64,000 nt of DNA from Mesodorylaimus sp. YZB2_4 (taxonomy: Eukaryota; Nematoda; Enoplea; Dorylaimida; Dorylaimidae), in contig JASANH010000112.1 of the NCBI GenBank assembly GCA_030248295.1, forward strand, positions 1-64,000, given 5' to 3'. Position 1 is the first letter of the stretch, and each line of letters opens with the position of its first letter. The notes beneath the pieces were generated by a model. That model worked only from the letters and a program-made list of their open reading frames with translations, made no database searches and had not been told where the DNA came from. Below, in pieces: positions 43,761 to 55,700 of the stretch. The position numbers were made by a program, and so were the translations under genes.

Positions 43761-44269
43761 TTAGCACATTTTGCAATGGTAATTTAGGAAAACCAGGCAA
43801 ACTGTAATAGCGCCGATACCCAATGGCACGACCACCAAGAGGAGAATCAGGTGTTTGTTAGGTGACACCTTCTCGTCACCTCGCCTAGCCTCCTTATCTT
43901 CAAGGTTAGACGTGTCTAAATCATGGAATTCGCTGGGCACGTCCGGATGAGCGAGTCGAAATTCGTCGTATTTTTTTAGTGTTTCTCTCATGTATGTGAA
44001 CGTGTTACAGAAGTCCGTTCCACAACTGCACACTTCTTCCCACTCATTCAATTTTCTCGCACATTTCACCAATGCTTTGGCCGAATCGGTTGCACAGCTT
44101 TGGATAAGATCAACTGGAAAGAAGGAAAAGTGGGAGTTCGGACCAGAGAATGGGTACATACTGTAGGTCATACCGTCGTCCTTGAACCCCACCAAACACC
44201 AAGAACCATCGCACAAAGGACCTTTGCAATCTTTGGCTGTACAGAAGCACTGAACCGTGTTTGCTGATT
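43761..44269 (-). CDS. Type I membrane protein with Ly6/activin-receptor-like cysteine domain, 5' exon missing
   Basis: The exon begins after an acceptor at 44269 with SANTVQCFCTAKDCKGPLCD and contains GSWCLVGF and the closing CSCGTDFCN, the C-x-C-x4-C-N signature that ends three-finger (Ly6/uPAR/TGF-beta receptor ectodomain) folds. An intron of 48 nt, 44114-44161 (GTATGT...CCAG), is in frame; when spliced it shortens the loop before LIQSC. An acidic linker leads to a transmembrane helix (ILLLVVVPLGIGAITVCLVF) and a very short tail, YHCKMC. There is no kinase domain. The signal-peptide exon should lie just above 44300 but could not be fixed. Confidence 0.65.
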
Positions 44270-47200
44270 CTGCAAAAGAACAACATTGGAGATCATGGTC
44301 TGCCATATCTCATACCATACCATTCTGTATGTGCCTCTTATCAGTCACTTGACTTCTCACTGTCACTGTTAGTCATTAAGTCAGTGTGACCGGTGTGTTT
44401 CCACTTGTAGGTGGTTCCAGACATACTCTTTCTCATTATTCTGCCATACGCAGTTCCATGGCAGCAGACGGATCATGGGCAGTGACGCAATGGAGACCAT
44501 GCAAATAAGGCGCGAGGTAAGCCATTCTTACACACTAACAAACGCCCGCTTTGTCATTTATCGAACCAAGTCCAGAGAAAGGTCTTCGTCCGCTCGGCCG
44601 CGCATTTGTCTGTTTTCAAGCACGTGAACTGACACTTCTTCCTTTTCCTAACCCAGCCGACTGCACCGTAACGATTTTTCCTCAAGCTAACTCTACGGTT
44701 GCGGTGGATAGAGAGGACCGTTAGAAGAACGGGATTCGAACATGTCCCACGGGGTGTGTGGTTACTTAAAAAAGATTAGAGAACTGGTGGATGGCACTCG
44801 GCAGTATTGGATGCAATTTTCTTCACTCCAACCCCTCGTTCCCAAGTCGATGAATGTTATCCTTAATAAGGAAACGTGTTCGCCCTGAGAAAACTAAATT
44901 TTCCTCAATTGCCCACTTGCATTTTGCCTACTCTCACAAGACACTATTTGAAAATTTGAATTTTATACCTTCGAATACGTCAGCGCTTGGTTTTTTCTTG
45001 GCACTTACCAGTTCTAGTAAACACATCGGTCATTGTTAGCCAGCAAGTCAATCTGAGCAGGCATCCAGCGAGGAAGTATATTTTATCCACTGGCGCATAG
45101 TTTTGCCCAATTAATTTCATGTTGCCCAATTTTCAGGATCGCCACCAATTAATTCTAAACGGCTGCAGGCCAAGGGCAACTGTCCAGTCAGTGGACACAG
45201 CGGGTAATGGCGTGTGAATGGGGCAAGCGTCGCTTTTACGACCCCTCAATTGCAATATGTCTGTCAAAGTCAGTTCATCAACGAATGTAGCAGACCACCC
45301 TGCATAGACCTGGAAAGTAGCGTACAAGCTATGGCCTACTGACAGTTTATGGAGAGATGTCAGTGGTGGTCACTGTGCCCAATGAAGGGACGAGGCCCGA
45401 TGATGCAAGAAGACGACTAGCCAGAGTCTGATTGAAAAGTGAGTTCTAGTAGTGCGGCAAATAAAAGGGCCGCAGCCGACCGATTGAACGGTGGTCGAAT
45501 GAGGAGAAGCCAGGAAGCGACGTGGAAGGCAGTAACGGAATCGGGTTCTACTCGATTGCTGATCGATAACGGGGCCCGGAATCGTAATGATAATAGGAAA
45601 ACGCTTCTCGTGTCCGCCCTTAGCTCATTCGGGCCAAGTGAATTTGACGAACTCTGAAAGATCACTCGAAATGAATAGGATGCAAAAGCAGGCGCGAAGC
45701 TAGGTTTTTCTCCTCTTAACTACGCGCCAATAATGAGCCGCGCTTCTTCTCCTTCCTCGACAAGACTTTGAGCTAAGCCGGCTTTAGTCGAAGAAAAATG
45801 GCGTCAAACGGACAGAACGGGGCGTTTGTTCTCTCGCGGACGTTTCGTCTTCCACACACCGACTGACCCACAGCACAGCTGCCCTGTCGTGCCTGGAAAA
45901 GATGGCTCTTTTCTTTTTTACTTTTCTCCTCAGTTTACCACCCCCGGGCTTTACCCGTCTTGATGAAAGATCGAAGACCACGGGCTATCTGCCGCCTGCC
46001 GAGCTTGCTAATACGAGTATTAACCTCCTTCTCTGAACACTGATCATCTCCATCCCTCGTACCAACAATTACTTGCCATCGCATTCGCATACACGGAGAA
46101 GGCCATTCGATACGCCCAGTGCTCAAAAAATTTCCGTGCGCTGCATTATCATAATTAAAATTTGCCACGCTTGCCCGATTCCTGATCCCGCTACTCCCTA
46201 CTTTTCAACCATAACCCTGGCCACCCCACTGCTCACCAACGCGACTCAACTTGATCGAAATGGCTAGCACGCCCGGGAAGATACGGCAAACTAGATCTGC
46301 CAATACGCCTGATATTGATATGTATAAACTTTTCGTACAACTCATAGGCACAAAAAGTAGCTTTAGTGTATACCTCACCCTCCATTGCTTAGCAGCGCCT
46401 GGGAAATCATGTGCGGATATCACACCTAGGGCTTGGTAAGAACATAATGTTTTCCATAGTCGGCTCTGGGCTCGGCATAAGCCCGCGTATATGACTAATT
46501 AGCTCGTCCAGTAAGTTCTTGTCAACCAGCCAAAGTAATAAGACCATGGCTGGGCGAGATGGCGAAACGGAGAGTGGTGTGTAGGCATGCAGGTGCGGAA
46601 TCACTGATTGAAAGATCTCGTTTCGGGTAGAGTCCATGCGCATATGAGCGGGAGCCAGCAGGAGCAGAAAATAGCAACAGTGAAGCGGAAACTAGCGGCA
46701 CTATGGTCGTGTAGCGAAGTAGGCATTCCGATAATTGGATGGATTGCGGTCGATCGTCGGCCACGAGCATGCTCGCATTCACGCTTGCAAACAAGCTGGA
46801 CAACTCTAGCTAGAACTCTCAGTTACGTCGAACAAAGATGCCTATCTATCGGCTCGCTATTGAACTAACAGCACGCTCTCTCGGGAAACAATCCTACCAT
46901 TTCAAATATGGATGAGCGCCTTTTTTGGCACTGCTTAAAAACAAGCGTCAATCAGGGAGTAGAGTTTTGTTACAAGCTTCCCAGAGCATGGTATCTTTTG
47001 CCTAATCCTAACATGGTAGCTACGATAAATGATCGCTAAGTCGAATATAACTCGATCTTTTTCAAACCCTGTTGCCGCTAAGAACAAAACTTAAAAATTC
47101 ATTACATTGAGGCAAACAGGAATGTTTGTGCGTCATTCTGGGACTAGCGAGCAAAGATTCATTTCTATATGAACTGCCCAAGTACACTTTGATGTGTTTT

Positions 47201-47745
47201 GATTTAGTTTATTGAGGCTATTAGTTCTTCTGGAAGCAAATGCTGATCATTACTAAGTAAGAAAAACGCTCTTTCTTTTAGGACTAGCTGGCACAAACTT
47301 CGCCTTTGCATATCTAGTCTTCAACGGCATTGCTGCTGATTACATACGGAGCCTCGGTTTCAATAATTGCCTCCTAATGAAGCTAATAAACAACACCGAA
47401 GTAAGCAGCAGCAGCAGGGGTGATTCAAGCGGGTCGGCTGTGACTCTTTTTAATCACTGCTATCCAACCTACTGATATTTCTGTTGCTATTGCTGCACAC
47501 ACTACAGTATGATACTCGTAGCATTAAGCTTCAAATTCACACCAAGCAAAGGGATTCAATTTTTCCCACCTTCTAAAGAACCCGTCCGCAATTTCAAAGC
47601 TAATACAAATTTTTACATGAGTCTTCCCAGTTGCCATTTCAAATCGGGCGCTTAGCAACCTTGATCAAAAGTCTATGACGGCAAATATGCAAACAAATCA
47701 ACACTTCTTTCACAAGCTTTTGAAATCGGCATTTCAATTCGAATT
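44270..47745. other. Long region without a recognised gene
   Basis: It should include the 5' exon of the Ly6-like gene. A tRNA-like relic may be present near 44700-44820. A plus-strand frame starting at 46260 (MASTPGKIRQTRSANTPDID) looks like an N-terminal exon, but no continuation was found. A CAG-rich patch lies near 47405-47420. Confidence 0.35.
44690..44825 (-). repeat. Possible degraded tRNA-derived SINE
   Basis: On the minus strand there is CTGCCGAGTGCC, resembling box A of class II tRNAs, and about 55 nt later ATGTTCGAATCCCG, an excellent box B. The spacing suits a tRNA head but the stems do not pair well, and the body does not match the main family. Confidence 0.35.
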
Positions 47746-48252
47746 TCATGGACTTTTCACTGAAGTTGATTGCATCGTGTGTGCAGTCGGCTGGTGATCC
47801 TTGCAAAACGGAGTACCCAATTCGCTTACGTAATACTAAACGAACAAATAGTAAAATGTTGGGTTCAACTAACGATTGAAAGCGTAACTTACCGCCCCAT
47901 TAATCGGATTGCTACAAGTACTGCACACGAAACACTTTCGATGGTATGTACGATTCATTGCCCAAATAGGTTCTGTATCGTCTGCATCGTTGGCACGAAA
48001 AGCAATGCCGCAATCAAAACAGGCCGCTTGGTAAGTAGTTTCGCAACATTGACGACAGTAGGGAACACCGAAACGGAGGCGGAAACCTTTTGCTAGCGAT
48101 TTGTAGCAGTGCTTACATTTGAAGCAGGTCAAATGCACAGCTGCCTTGTAGTCCTCGAATGACAATATGGCACAATCAGAATCGCCCATTGATTTCTTGC
48201 ACCAAGTACATTCCGACTTTACGGTGATCGAATTGGCAGCGCCCATCCTCAA
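47746..48252 (-). CDS. Two-LIM-domain protein
   Basis: Exons 47893-48252 and 47746-47835, split by a 57-nt intron, join in phase for 149 residues (147 if the second ATG is used). LIM1 runs from CTWC through HLTCFKCKHC to CRQC, and LIM2 from CFDC through HRKCFVCSTC to CKDH; all sixteen zinc ligands are present. The intron cuts LIM2 just before YYVSELGTPFCKDH. A short Gln/Thr/Ser tail ends the protein. There is no other domain and no glycine-rich CRP spacer, so it is a LIM-only adaptor; the exact subfamily is uncertain. Confidence 0.9.
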
Positions 48253-48605
48253 CCACTGAACTGCGAGGCGAAGGCGATAGACTAACTAGAAGTAGGGTGA
48301 TCGTCTGACCGCTACGGACTTCGGTTAATGGACAATGTAAAGTCACAGTCGCTGTTTCGAAATTCGCAGACGAGGTCGTGATAGACGCGGTCCACTAATA
48401 TACCAGTATTTGGCTACTAGATACTACTGGGGAAGGGTGCTGCTCGGACGTCGACTTTTATGCGGAGTCCGCAAGCCCGCCGCGGTTTTGCCTACCAACG
48501 GTCAATATCTGACTGGAGACACATTTCAAAACAGGCGCAATGACTCACATGGCACGAAAGCACATCATAGATCACAAAACTGATCAGCATCACCAGTCGA
48601 CTTGT
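48253..48605. other. Short intergenic gap
   Basis: Promoter side of the LIM gene and 3' side of the next gene. Nothing else recognised. Confidence 0.4.
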
Positions 48606-49342
48606 TCAGGTGACCACCGACACCGACTTTCCTTTGAAGGAAGGAGCCACAGACTTGCTTCGCGCCGACTGGGCTACGGACACCTGGGCGACGGACACCG
48701 AGCCGACGGCAGACACGGTCGACTTGCCTCCGGCCATAGCGGATTGTTGCGCCACCGAAATCGATTGGCCTCCGCTCTGTTTCGGAGTCGGTCCCACCAC
48801 CGATTTCGTCGATTTCCCTATGATCGATTTTTCTGGCAGGACTGTCGATCGTTGTTCGAGCTTGAGACTGGGCTGGTTCAAATGGGCCGTGCTGCCAGCG
48901 CCCTTGCGCAGAGGAGTGATCGACGGGGCCATCGATGGCGCATTAGCCTGCAGGGACCGAGTTGGTGCGACCCGGCCTGGCACTAACAACGGGCACTTAC
49001 CATCTTTGACATGAGCTGCAGCTGACTCGCCTGGTTCGCCTCGGCCACCATGCTCGGTTGGACGCCAGACACTTGCGACGCTGGTTCGCGAGCCGTCATT
49101 GCCGATTTCGGTTCTTCGGGCGGCGGGGCGGGGGCAGGTTCCGGCTGGGGCTCTGGTTCCGGCGCGGATGCCCTGGGCTGCTCTTCGGTCGGCTGCTCCT
49201 CTTTCTTCTTTTCTCCGCAGGCGCACATGAGGGCCGTCAAGGCCAGACCGAGGACGACGGCAGCGGCACTGCCCGCGGCCAACGCCACGAGCAGCAAAGA
49301 CGATTCTTGCAGAGGACTGAACTGAGCCACGATCGGCGCCAT
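48606..49342 (-). CDS. Single-pass membrane protein with Pro/Glu-rich and Ser/Val-rich cytoplasmic tail, MAPI type
   Basis: Exons 49001-49342 and 48606-48947 (342 nt each) join in phase 0 for 227 residues. It starts MAPIVAQFSPLQESS, followed by a helix LLLVALAAGSAAAVVLGLAL, then ALMCACGEKKKEE, an acidic PEPEPQPEPAPAPPPEE stretch and a second half full of Ser, Val, Gln and Lys (for example SVSVAQVSVAQSARSKSV). The head, helix, Cys pair and KKK order parallels the 57-residue protein at 43 kb. No enzyme or binding domain is recognisable. GC-rich third positions differ from the AT-leaning neighbours. Confidence 0.7.
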
Positions 49343-50539
49343 CGACTTCTCACTCGGCCCGTCGATTCGAAGACGACTGCTTCACTCGCTGTGGAAAAAT
49401 TGAGCCGCCGCTCCTCACGCCGAGCCGAGCGAATGAGACAGTTGAGGATGGCCAAAGAAGCACCCGCAGTGTAAAGTGTTTACACTATTCGTTCGCAGCA
49501 TTATTTCAAACGCCAACGCGAGGCGCCAAACGATTACGCATGGCCGGAGACCTGGGACAATGTTCTTAATATTTTGGCAAGTGGACTCGGAAGTCATATG
49601 GTCACCAGATTTTGCCAGTACTCATACACGTACTGCTAGGATTTATTTCAAAAATATTTTCTCAGGATATCAATCGAGTACTCGTCCATGTAAAATTATT
49701 ATTTGATGTTTTTGTAAAGTATGTATTTCCTAACATTGTTGTTCGTTTTCTAAAAAAGCTACCACGCGATTTAGTTTTTATTCCAGTTAGGACCCAATAG
49801 AAGAAGACTCTGTAGAGTCTACGTAAAAAACGCAGGGTGCAAGATGAGTGACGCCAGTTAAAGCAGCGGCGGGTTCAGGCTGATCTTACTAGCGAGTGGT
49901 CCCAGGTCTTTTTTGCCCTAACCCTGGTAGGCTCCTTTGCAAGCACAGAATGCACGACCATGTCTCAACAGTCCCAGTAGATCTTTGCCCCAGACAAACC
50001 GAGTAGATACCTGCCCTGGAGTAAACTCCTGGACGCTTGCAGTATGAGCCAAAGGGAAACTACGGCAAGAGGGCTCCCGGGAGTGTACTAATAGAAGTCC
50101 ATGGATGGCGCTTGGCCCGCATCACAGGTCTGCCAACTGGGAGAAGCACATTCGAAAGGGGCTCTCCAAGAATTTACAACAACTAGTTCGAGTCGAGTCG
50201 AGCGAGCGAGGCGCCGATCTCGCCGTAGCCACACCCCGAAGAATTTCATTCAGGCGCTCACGAGCTGCCAAATTCACATGACCGATCCTGAGAGAGGCCA
50301 TCTTAGATCCCCTTCTTTTCCTCCTGAATTTTGTTTTGGGACCTGACTCAGTACCTCAGCCCAATCAACCGTGGAGTGCCTTGCCGTCCATGCAATCAAA
50401 GACAACATTTTGTGCTTTTCCCTTTATTTTACTCCGACAAGCAGGTCAGCCCCAAAGCCGCTTCATCTCACAACCAATCCTACGAGACAACGAACGATTG
50501 CACCAACTTCTACGATCACACCACTCTCATGGGCCATCC
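49343..50539. other. Intergenic, nothing recognised
   Basis: Short frames only. It carries the promoter side of the membrane-protein gene and the 3' side of the MSP-domain gene. Confidence 0.4.
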
Positions 50540-51080
50540 TCATTTGATGGGCTTCCGGAACGATGTGTTCGATCGTCGCATGTTCGACTGCTTCGACGTT
50601 TTCGAAGAGGACACGTTGGACGGGACCGAGTCGCTGGGACTGTGGTACAAACGGAGAATTTGTCTCTTCTCTTGTTCCTGCCACATTTGCTCCGGCTTCT
50701 GCAAGGAGATCAGGAGCTTACCTCGAGGAGGCTTTGTCGAAGAACAGATGGCCACTTACCGAATTGGCGTCGAGCAATGGTTTCATGAGCACGGTCACGC
50801 GGTCCCGTTTGCTGAACTGCTTTTCACTGGGCCTGGGTTTGAAGACGATTTTGATGTAGGTGCTGCCGTACGGGTCCACCACTCCGTACGTGCGATTGGG
50901 CATGACGCTGTAGTAGCGAGTCGTCTTGACCTTGTACGATATGCGACGATCGCTACGATTCACGATGCGGATCTTGGCGCGTTCATTGGCCCGAAGCATG
51001 ACACGATCGGACGGCTCCAACGAAACCATCTCCATCCAGTTGCTCCTACACGAACGGCGAGACGATTCAGAATTCGGCAT
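50540..51080 (-). CDS. Small MSP-domain protein
   Basis: Exons 50760-51080 and 50540-50698 (61-nt intron) join in phase for 159 residues starting MPNSESSRRSCRSNWMEM. Residues about 20-100 form a major-sperm-protein-type Ig fold: LEPSDRVMLRANERAKIRIV, NRSDRRISYKVKTTRYYSV, then YGVVDPYGSTYIKIVFKPR. It lacks a membrane anchor, so it is not a VAP; the tail is Gln/Glu then Ser/Lys/Arg-rich. MSP domains bind FFAT-type peptides or self-assemble; the role here is unknown. The ATG at 51080 was chosen because the frame above it runs through an oligo-C tract. Confidence 0.8.
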
Positions 51081-52702
51081 CTTCACCCAATGCACGGGGT
51101 CCACAGAAAAGATATGAGAACACACTGCACTGCACCAGGCAGTCACGAAGCATGAATGGACGCAGTGGCTGGCTGGCAGGTCTACACCCCCCCCCCCCCC
51201 CCCACTGTACACTGCAGGTGTGGGTACTCTTGGCTAATCCAGCAAGCCGAACTCATGGCCTGCTGGATTCAGCACGTGTCTACCGCTCATGCCAGGTGCG
51301 GTCACGGGCGAGTGTTCGACTTGGAGCCTGGCAAGTCATTTCGAGAATAATGTGTCCCTTCGCCCTCGAGTGCGCATAATGAACACGTACCAAATGGAGG
51401 TTGCGCTTGATATGTGGTTAAACATGAACACGATGTACTATTCCCTTCTGCTTGCTCCGTGCAGCCTTCATTAAGCTCACGTTTAGCCTTCCACTTAACT
51501 TATTTTAAATGACTGAGTATTTTGCTATCTAGTCTTACATTTGCAGGTGTCACTGATGTTTTAGATTTTCGGTTGTGCCACTTGTCACAAGAGTCCGCAT
51601 CCGTTTGACGAGAAGTAAAATGGCGGTGATGACTTTTTGGTCCTGGTAATATGCGCAAAAGCTCGGTCAAGACTGCTGTTCAGCATTGAATTAGGTTGTT
51701 GTCAAACCCCTTATCAACACCACCCCCTCTTCACTGATCTACATTGCCCACTCTCTCCATGCAACACTACCTCTAACACATTCGAAAGCTCCAGAATGTA
51801 AAAAGCTTTTATTACTTTTTCATTTACTTACACACACAACGTCCACCACAAAAAGTACTCGACCTTTCAACGAGTCGCCATCTAGAAGTGCGCATTTGTG
51901 CGAGTAAATCGCATTTCTCAAGTTGATGGACACGCGCCTCTGTTTTTCTTTTCGTCAACAATAGTCCAGCACGAAAATACTTTTTTCTTATGTTGACATT
52001 GCTTCAGTTCTATGCACAACCAAATTTTGCATACTTGGACCAGCAAACTTGTCAATTAGGCGTCAAGTAGACCAATAGCAAATACTCGGTAGGTTGCGGC
52101 TAGGTTGCAGTTTTCGAGCCTTTGGACGTAGCCTGATAAAGTAGTTAGGTACTCTAAAAGACCTAGTCCACGCGACCACGGACTCGCTGAAAAAATCTTT
52201 TTTTTTGCACCCAATTTTTTGCAATATTGACCACCCTAAATGGCTAACCGGCGGTGCTTATCAAGATAAATGAGCTGAGGGAGCGAGGCGAGTTCGGCAG
52301 GATTGCTTGCCGTCAAATTCCATAATTTTCAAAGGCGCAACAGAGACCGCATCGTTGATCTCTGGTACGATAAACGAGCGTCTTGTTTGGTATTGATTTC
52401 GGACTGGCGGTTTGGTGTACAATTCAATTTTGGCGCTGGCTTGTTCTAATCGCTAGGCAGCAATAGGTGAATGAACGGAATGACTAGCTATGGTTTCTTG
52501 TGCTCACTTGTGGTCTGTGCTAGGAGGGGACTGCGAAGAACTGGCCATTGGGATTGGGTTGGGAGAAATTGTGTTCTGGTGCAGTTACGTTATCCGAGTT
52601 CCCTTTTCTCGTTTTGGTCTTCTTATGTGACGAGGAAAAGGGCGGTTGGAAGGGTGAAATATTATAGTTTTCCACTGGTATACATCATAGACAGCTATAA
52701 AA
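51081..52702. other. Intergenic, divergent promoters; C17 run and a SINE
   Basis: The MSP gene (minus) and the SORBS gene (plus) diverge from here. It holds a 17-nt C run (51187-51203) and a degenerate SINE (51254-51395). No gene recognised. Confidence 0.45.
51254..51395 (+). repeat. tRNA-derived SINE copy 4, diverged
   Basis: The order ATGGCCTGCTGGATTCAGC, CTCATGCCAGGTGCGGTCAC, GGGCGAGTGTTCGACTTGG, AATGTGTCCCTTCGCCCTCG, AGTGCGCATAATGAACACG matches copy 1 and copy 5 collinearly with scattered substitutions. The anticodon part is badly decayed and the tail is down to about one unit. Confidence 0.75.
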
Positions 52703-55700
52703 ATGATCTCCTCGGTCTTTGACATGTGTCATCGTCTTGTATGTTTGGCTACTGGTGTCAGGATTCCGAGTAGTATAAACAGTTCAGTGGGTATACCATC
52801 GCCGACCAGCCATCGGAAACCATCCCTTACTATCTCAAATCGTAAATATTCAATAATTGTCGAAGAGCAACCGAGTGCATCGAGGCTAAACGGTGAATCT
52901 GGACAAGCCCATTCTCCACAAGCAAGAAAGAAAGCCCTTGAAAAGCGGTTCGTTGCACATGATAGCGAGGAAACAGAACAGTCGCCTCCCGACCCTGGTA
53001 AGGATGTTTTGGTCGCGTGAGATCTCACCAGGCCTGCGCATGAGATTCAGGTCCTTATTTGTTACAAATATGGATCTGATTTCGAAGTAGCAAGGTCAAG
53101 AGCAATGCATTTTAGTAAGTATTATCTGGGACAAACAAGTGCTCCATCATGCATTGCATGTACGCCTGATCAGCATACTTTGCACTTCGCAAACATTCGT
53201 AGCAGCTGCCAGAATCTGAAACCGATTCCATGTTTGCATTCGGTCATTACTGAAAACAAATAAGACTATTACTCGATTTTAGTTTGCACACGACCACAAC
53301 GGCCGCACTCGTCGTTGCTATCCAGCGAAGTAAGCTTATCTGGAATTGAGCCTCGGACCGATCTCGCTAAAGAATTCATCGATCAGCTGCCAACTGGGGG
53401 CAGCCCATCTTCATCTTCCTACGATAGTTCCACGGGGTCCATTCGGTGGACTTCCGTTCAATTGACTCCAGTAATCCCGCCCTCGCACGAGTCGGCCATT
53501 CCTGCCCAAAGGACACACAGTTATCCTCAGTTACAATCCGCGGGACGCCGCTCGCAAGCGGCCGCATCAAGCGAACAAGGGCAGACACCGACGCCAACAC
53601 CAACAAACCCACTTGCTCCACCACTCGCCTCCCTGGTGACGAGAAGTTTTAGCGATAATGTCGGTTTCAAATCGAAGCACGCCGAAGACAAATGTTTACT
53701 TTCGCCCGAATCCGTGCTCACTGCCAGCTCACAACAAAGTACAACTATTGACGAGCACGATCAGCTGGTGATCATGAGAGGTATCATGTTGTGCACACGC
53801 GCATTCTATCCGTCGTGTCTTATTTTGACTTTAGCCAATCAAAGTCGTCGTCGCCTTCCGCACGGCCTGCACGCCATCTACGAAAATGTACCGTCTCCAG
53901 CACCAATCCAGGGTAAGCAAGTGCAAGGATGCAACGCCCCGATATTAATCGTATAAGTGTACAAATGAGGTTATTAGTATTGGAGGGAATAAAGCATGCA
54001 ATCATGTGCATTGGTGATCCTTATTTGCCGCTGCCATCTCGTGCTTCGTCCAACATTAGAGGCGCCTTATAATCTCGTACACATAAATCATTGGCCCATT
54101 CTTGCCTTGTCCCTTGACACTAACCCCTTCTTTCCTATTTCCCTTTAGACCAGCCCGTTCCGGCATCGAGACCATGGCTAGTGGAGACGACTCGCGCTTC
54201 GTCTTCATCGACGACCATTATTGCCAACGACAACGAGCGCAAAGGCACAGTGTCCGAAGAGCAATGGGCGCTTGCAGAACCTCAGTTCCCAAAATCGTGT
54301 CCCAGTCAATCAGCACTAGTTCAATGCAAGAAGCAAGGTTTGACGAAGGAATCGCCAGACGTTGAGTCGGTAAGCCTCTGTTTTGAAAGGGCGTAGTTTT
54401 TGTGGAAAACGAAATAGATACTTACGCAATGGAATGCATTTTTGACTGGAAGGCATTTCGTCGGATGCTCTATAGTTCCAGCCCTTTCCATGTTTTGCAG
54501 CAAGCAACGTTTCTTTCTCAGCATTGGCTCTTTTTAACCAGCTTTCTTGCGAGCGAGAACTTAGTCCAAGGATTTGGTACACCCCTTCGCTGAACCAGGC
54601 CTGACGTAATCAGTGTTTGGATTTGAGAGAATCGCCTTCCAAACACTTGCCGCATCGAACAGCTGCAGATTACGTCAAACATGTACCTGTGCCCCTGAAT
54701 GTTGTGTCTAGTCCCTTTTACACCTGGCTTTTAAATTCGCCATTTCTTATAGACCGGGGCATTTATTCAATTTCCATCCTCCGACAGCGGGTTCAAAAGT
54801 GATCGATCAATCGCGCCCGCACCATTAGACTCAGATCATGTGGAAGAGACAGAGAGCCCGCGTGGACTGAGAAGAGTGCGGATAGCTGAGTATCTGCCAG
54901 ACGATCTTGCATTTCGAACTGATTCGGCCTGCAGTGATCACCCGTCTTTGGACACTACTACTATCGATATGGATTTGACCAGTCGCGCCGACATGGACAC
55001 GATTTCCGACTTTGCTGACGCTATGAGCAAATCGATCGAGCGACAATCGATTAGTTCTTTGTTCGGTGAACACAGACTATCGACTCCTCCCATTCCACGA
55101 AAACGAACTTCTTCGCCATCGTCCGCGAGCCTACTTCATCAGAGAGCCATCGCCGAGGACGCGTCCGAAGAAGCTGCTTTTTCGCGTATGACAAACAACG
55201 ATTCCACTTCTCAATTACTCTCGGACAGTTTTTCTATGCACGAAAGCCGATTCGACGTGGTCACGGCTGACAGTTTGGATAATTCAGAAGCAGGTGTCGT
55301 CGACCATAGGCTAGACGGTGTGGCCAGGTCCTCTTCGTTGGAACGCATTTTAGCTGGCCAACCAGAGCCGCATTACCCCCTGGCGTTCGAACCTCAGAAT
55401 ATGGACGTAGGAGACAGTCCTGGAATGGGTAAGTTACCAAGGTTGGCTGATGCATATGAAGGGAAGGGGTGAGGAGGAGGGAAGGTACGGATCAAGCTTT
55501 CGGACACACCTCTTATGCTGCATGCCATATGCTTCAGCCACATAACCATCCTGCTTCGAAAAACTGGCTCCATATGCCTGATTTAGCAGCTGTTTTCCCG
55601 AGTCCATAAAGCACAGTTAACTGGCCATTGACGCTGCGTTTAAATGGGTGGGCAAGTCAGGAGTAAGCTCATTGGTTTTCATTTTATGCAGCTGCTAATA

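Noticed and set aside
46259..46439. N-terminal-looking exon MASTPGKIRQTRSANTPD
   Set aside because: No continuation exon or domain was found, so a gene could not be supported.
51081..51212. Upstream extension of the MSP-protein frame through a Gly run
   Set aside because: The Gly codons come from the oligo-C tract; the MSP fold begins just after the ATG at 51080.
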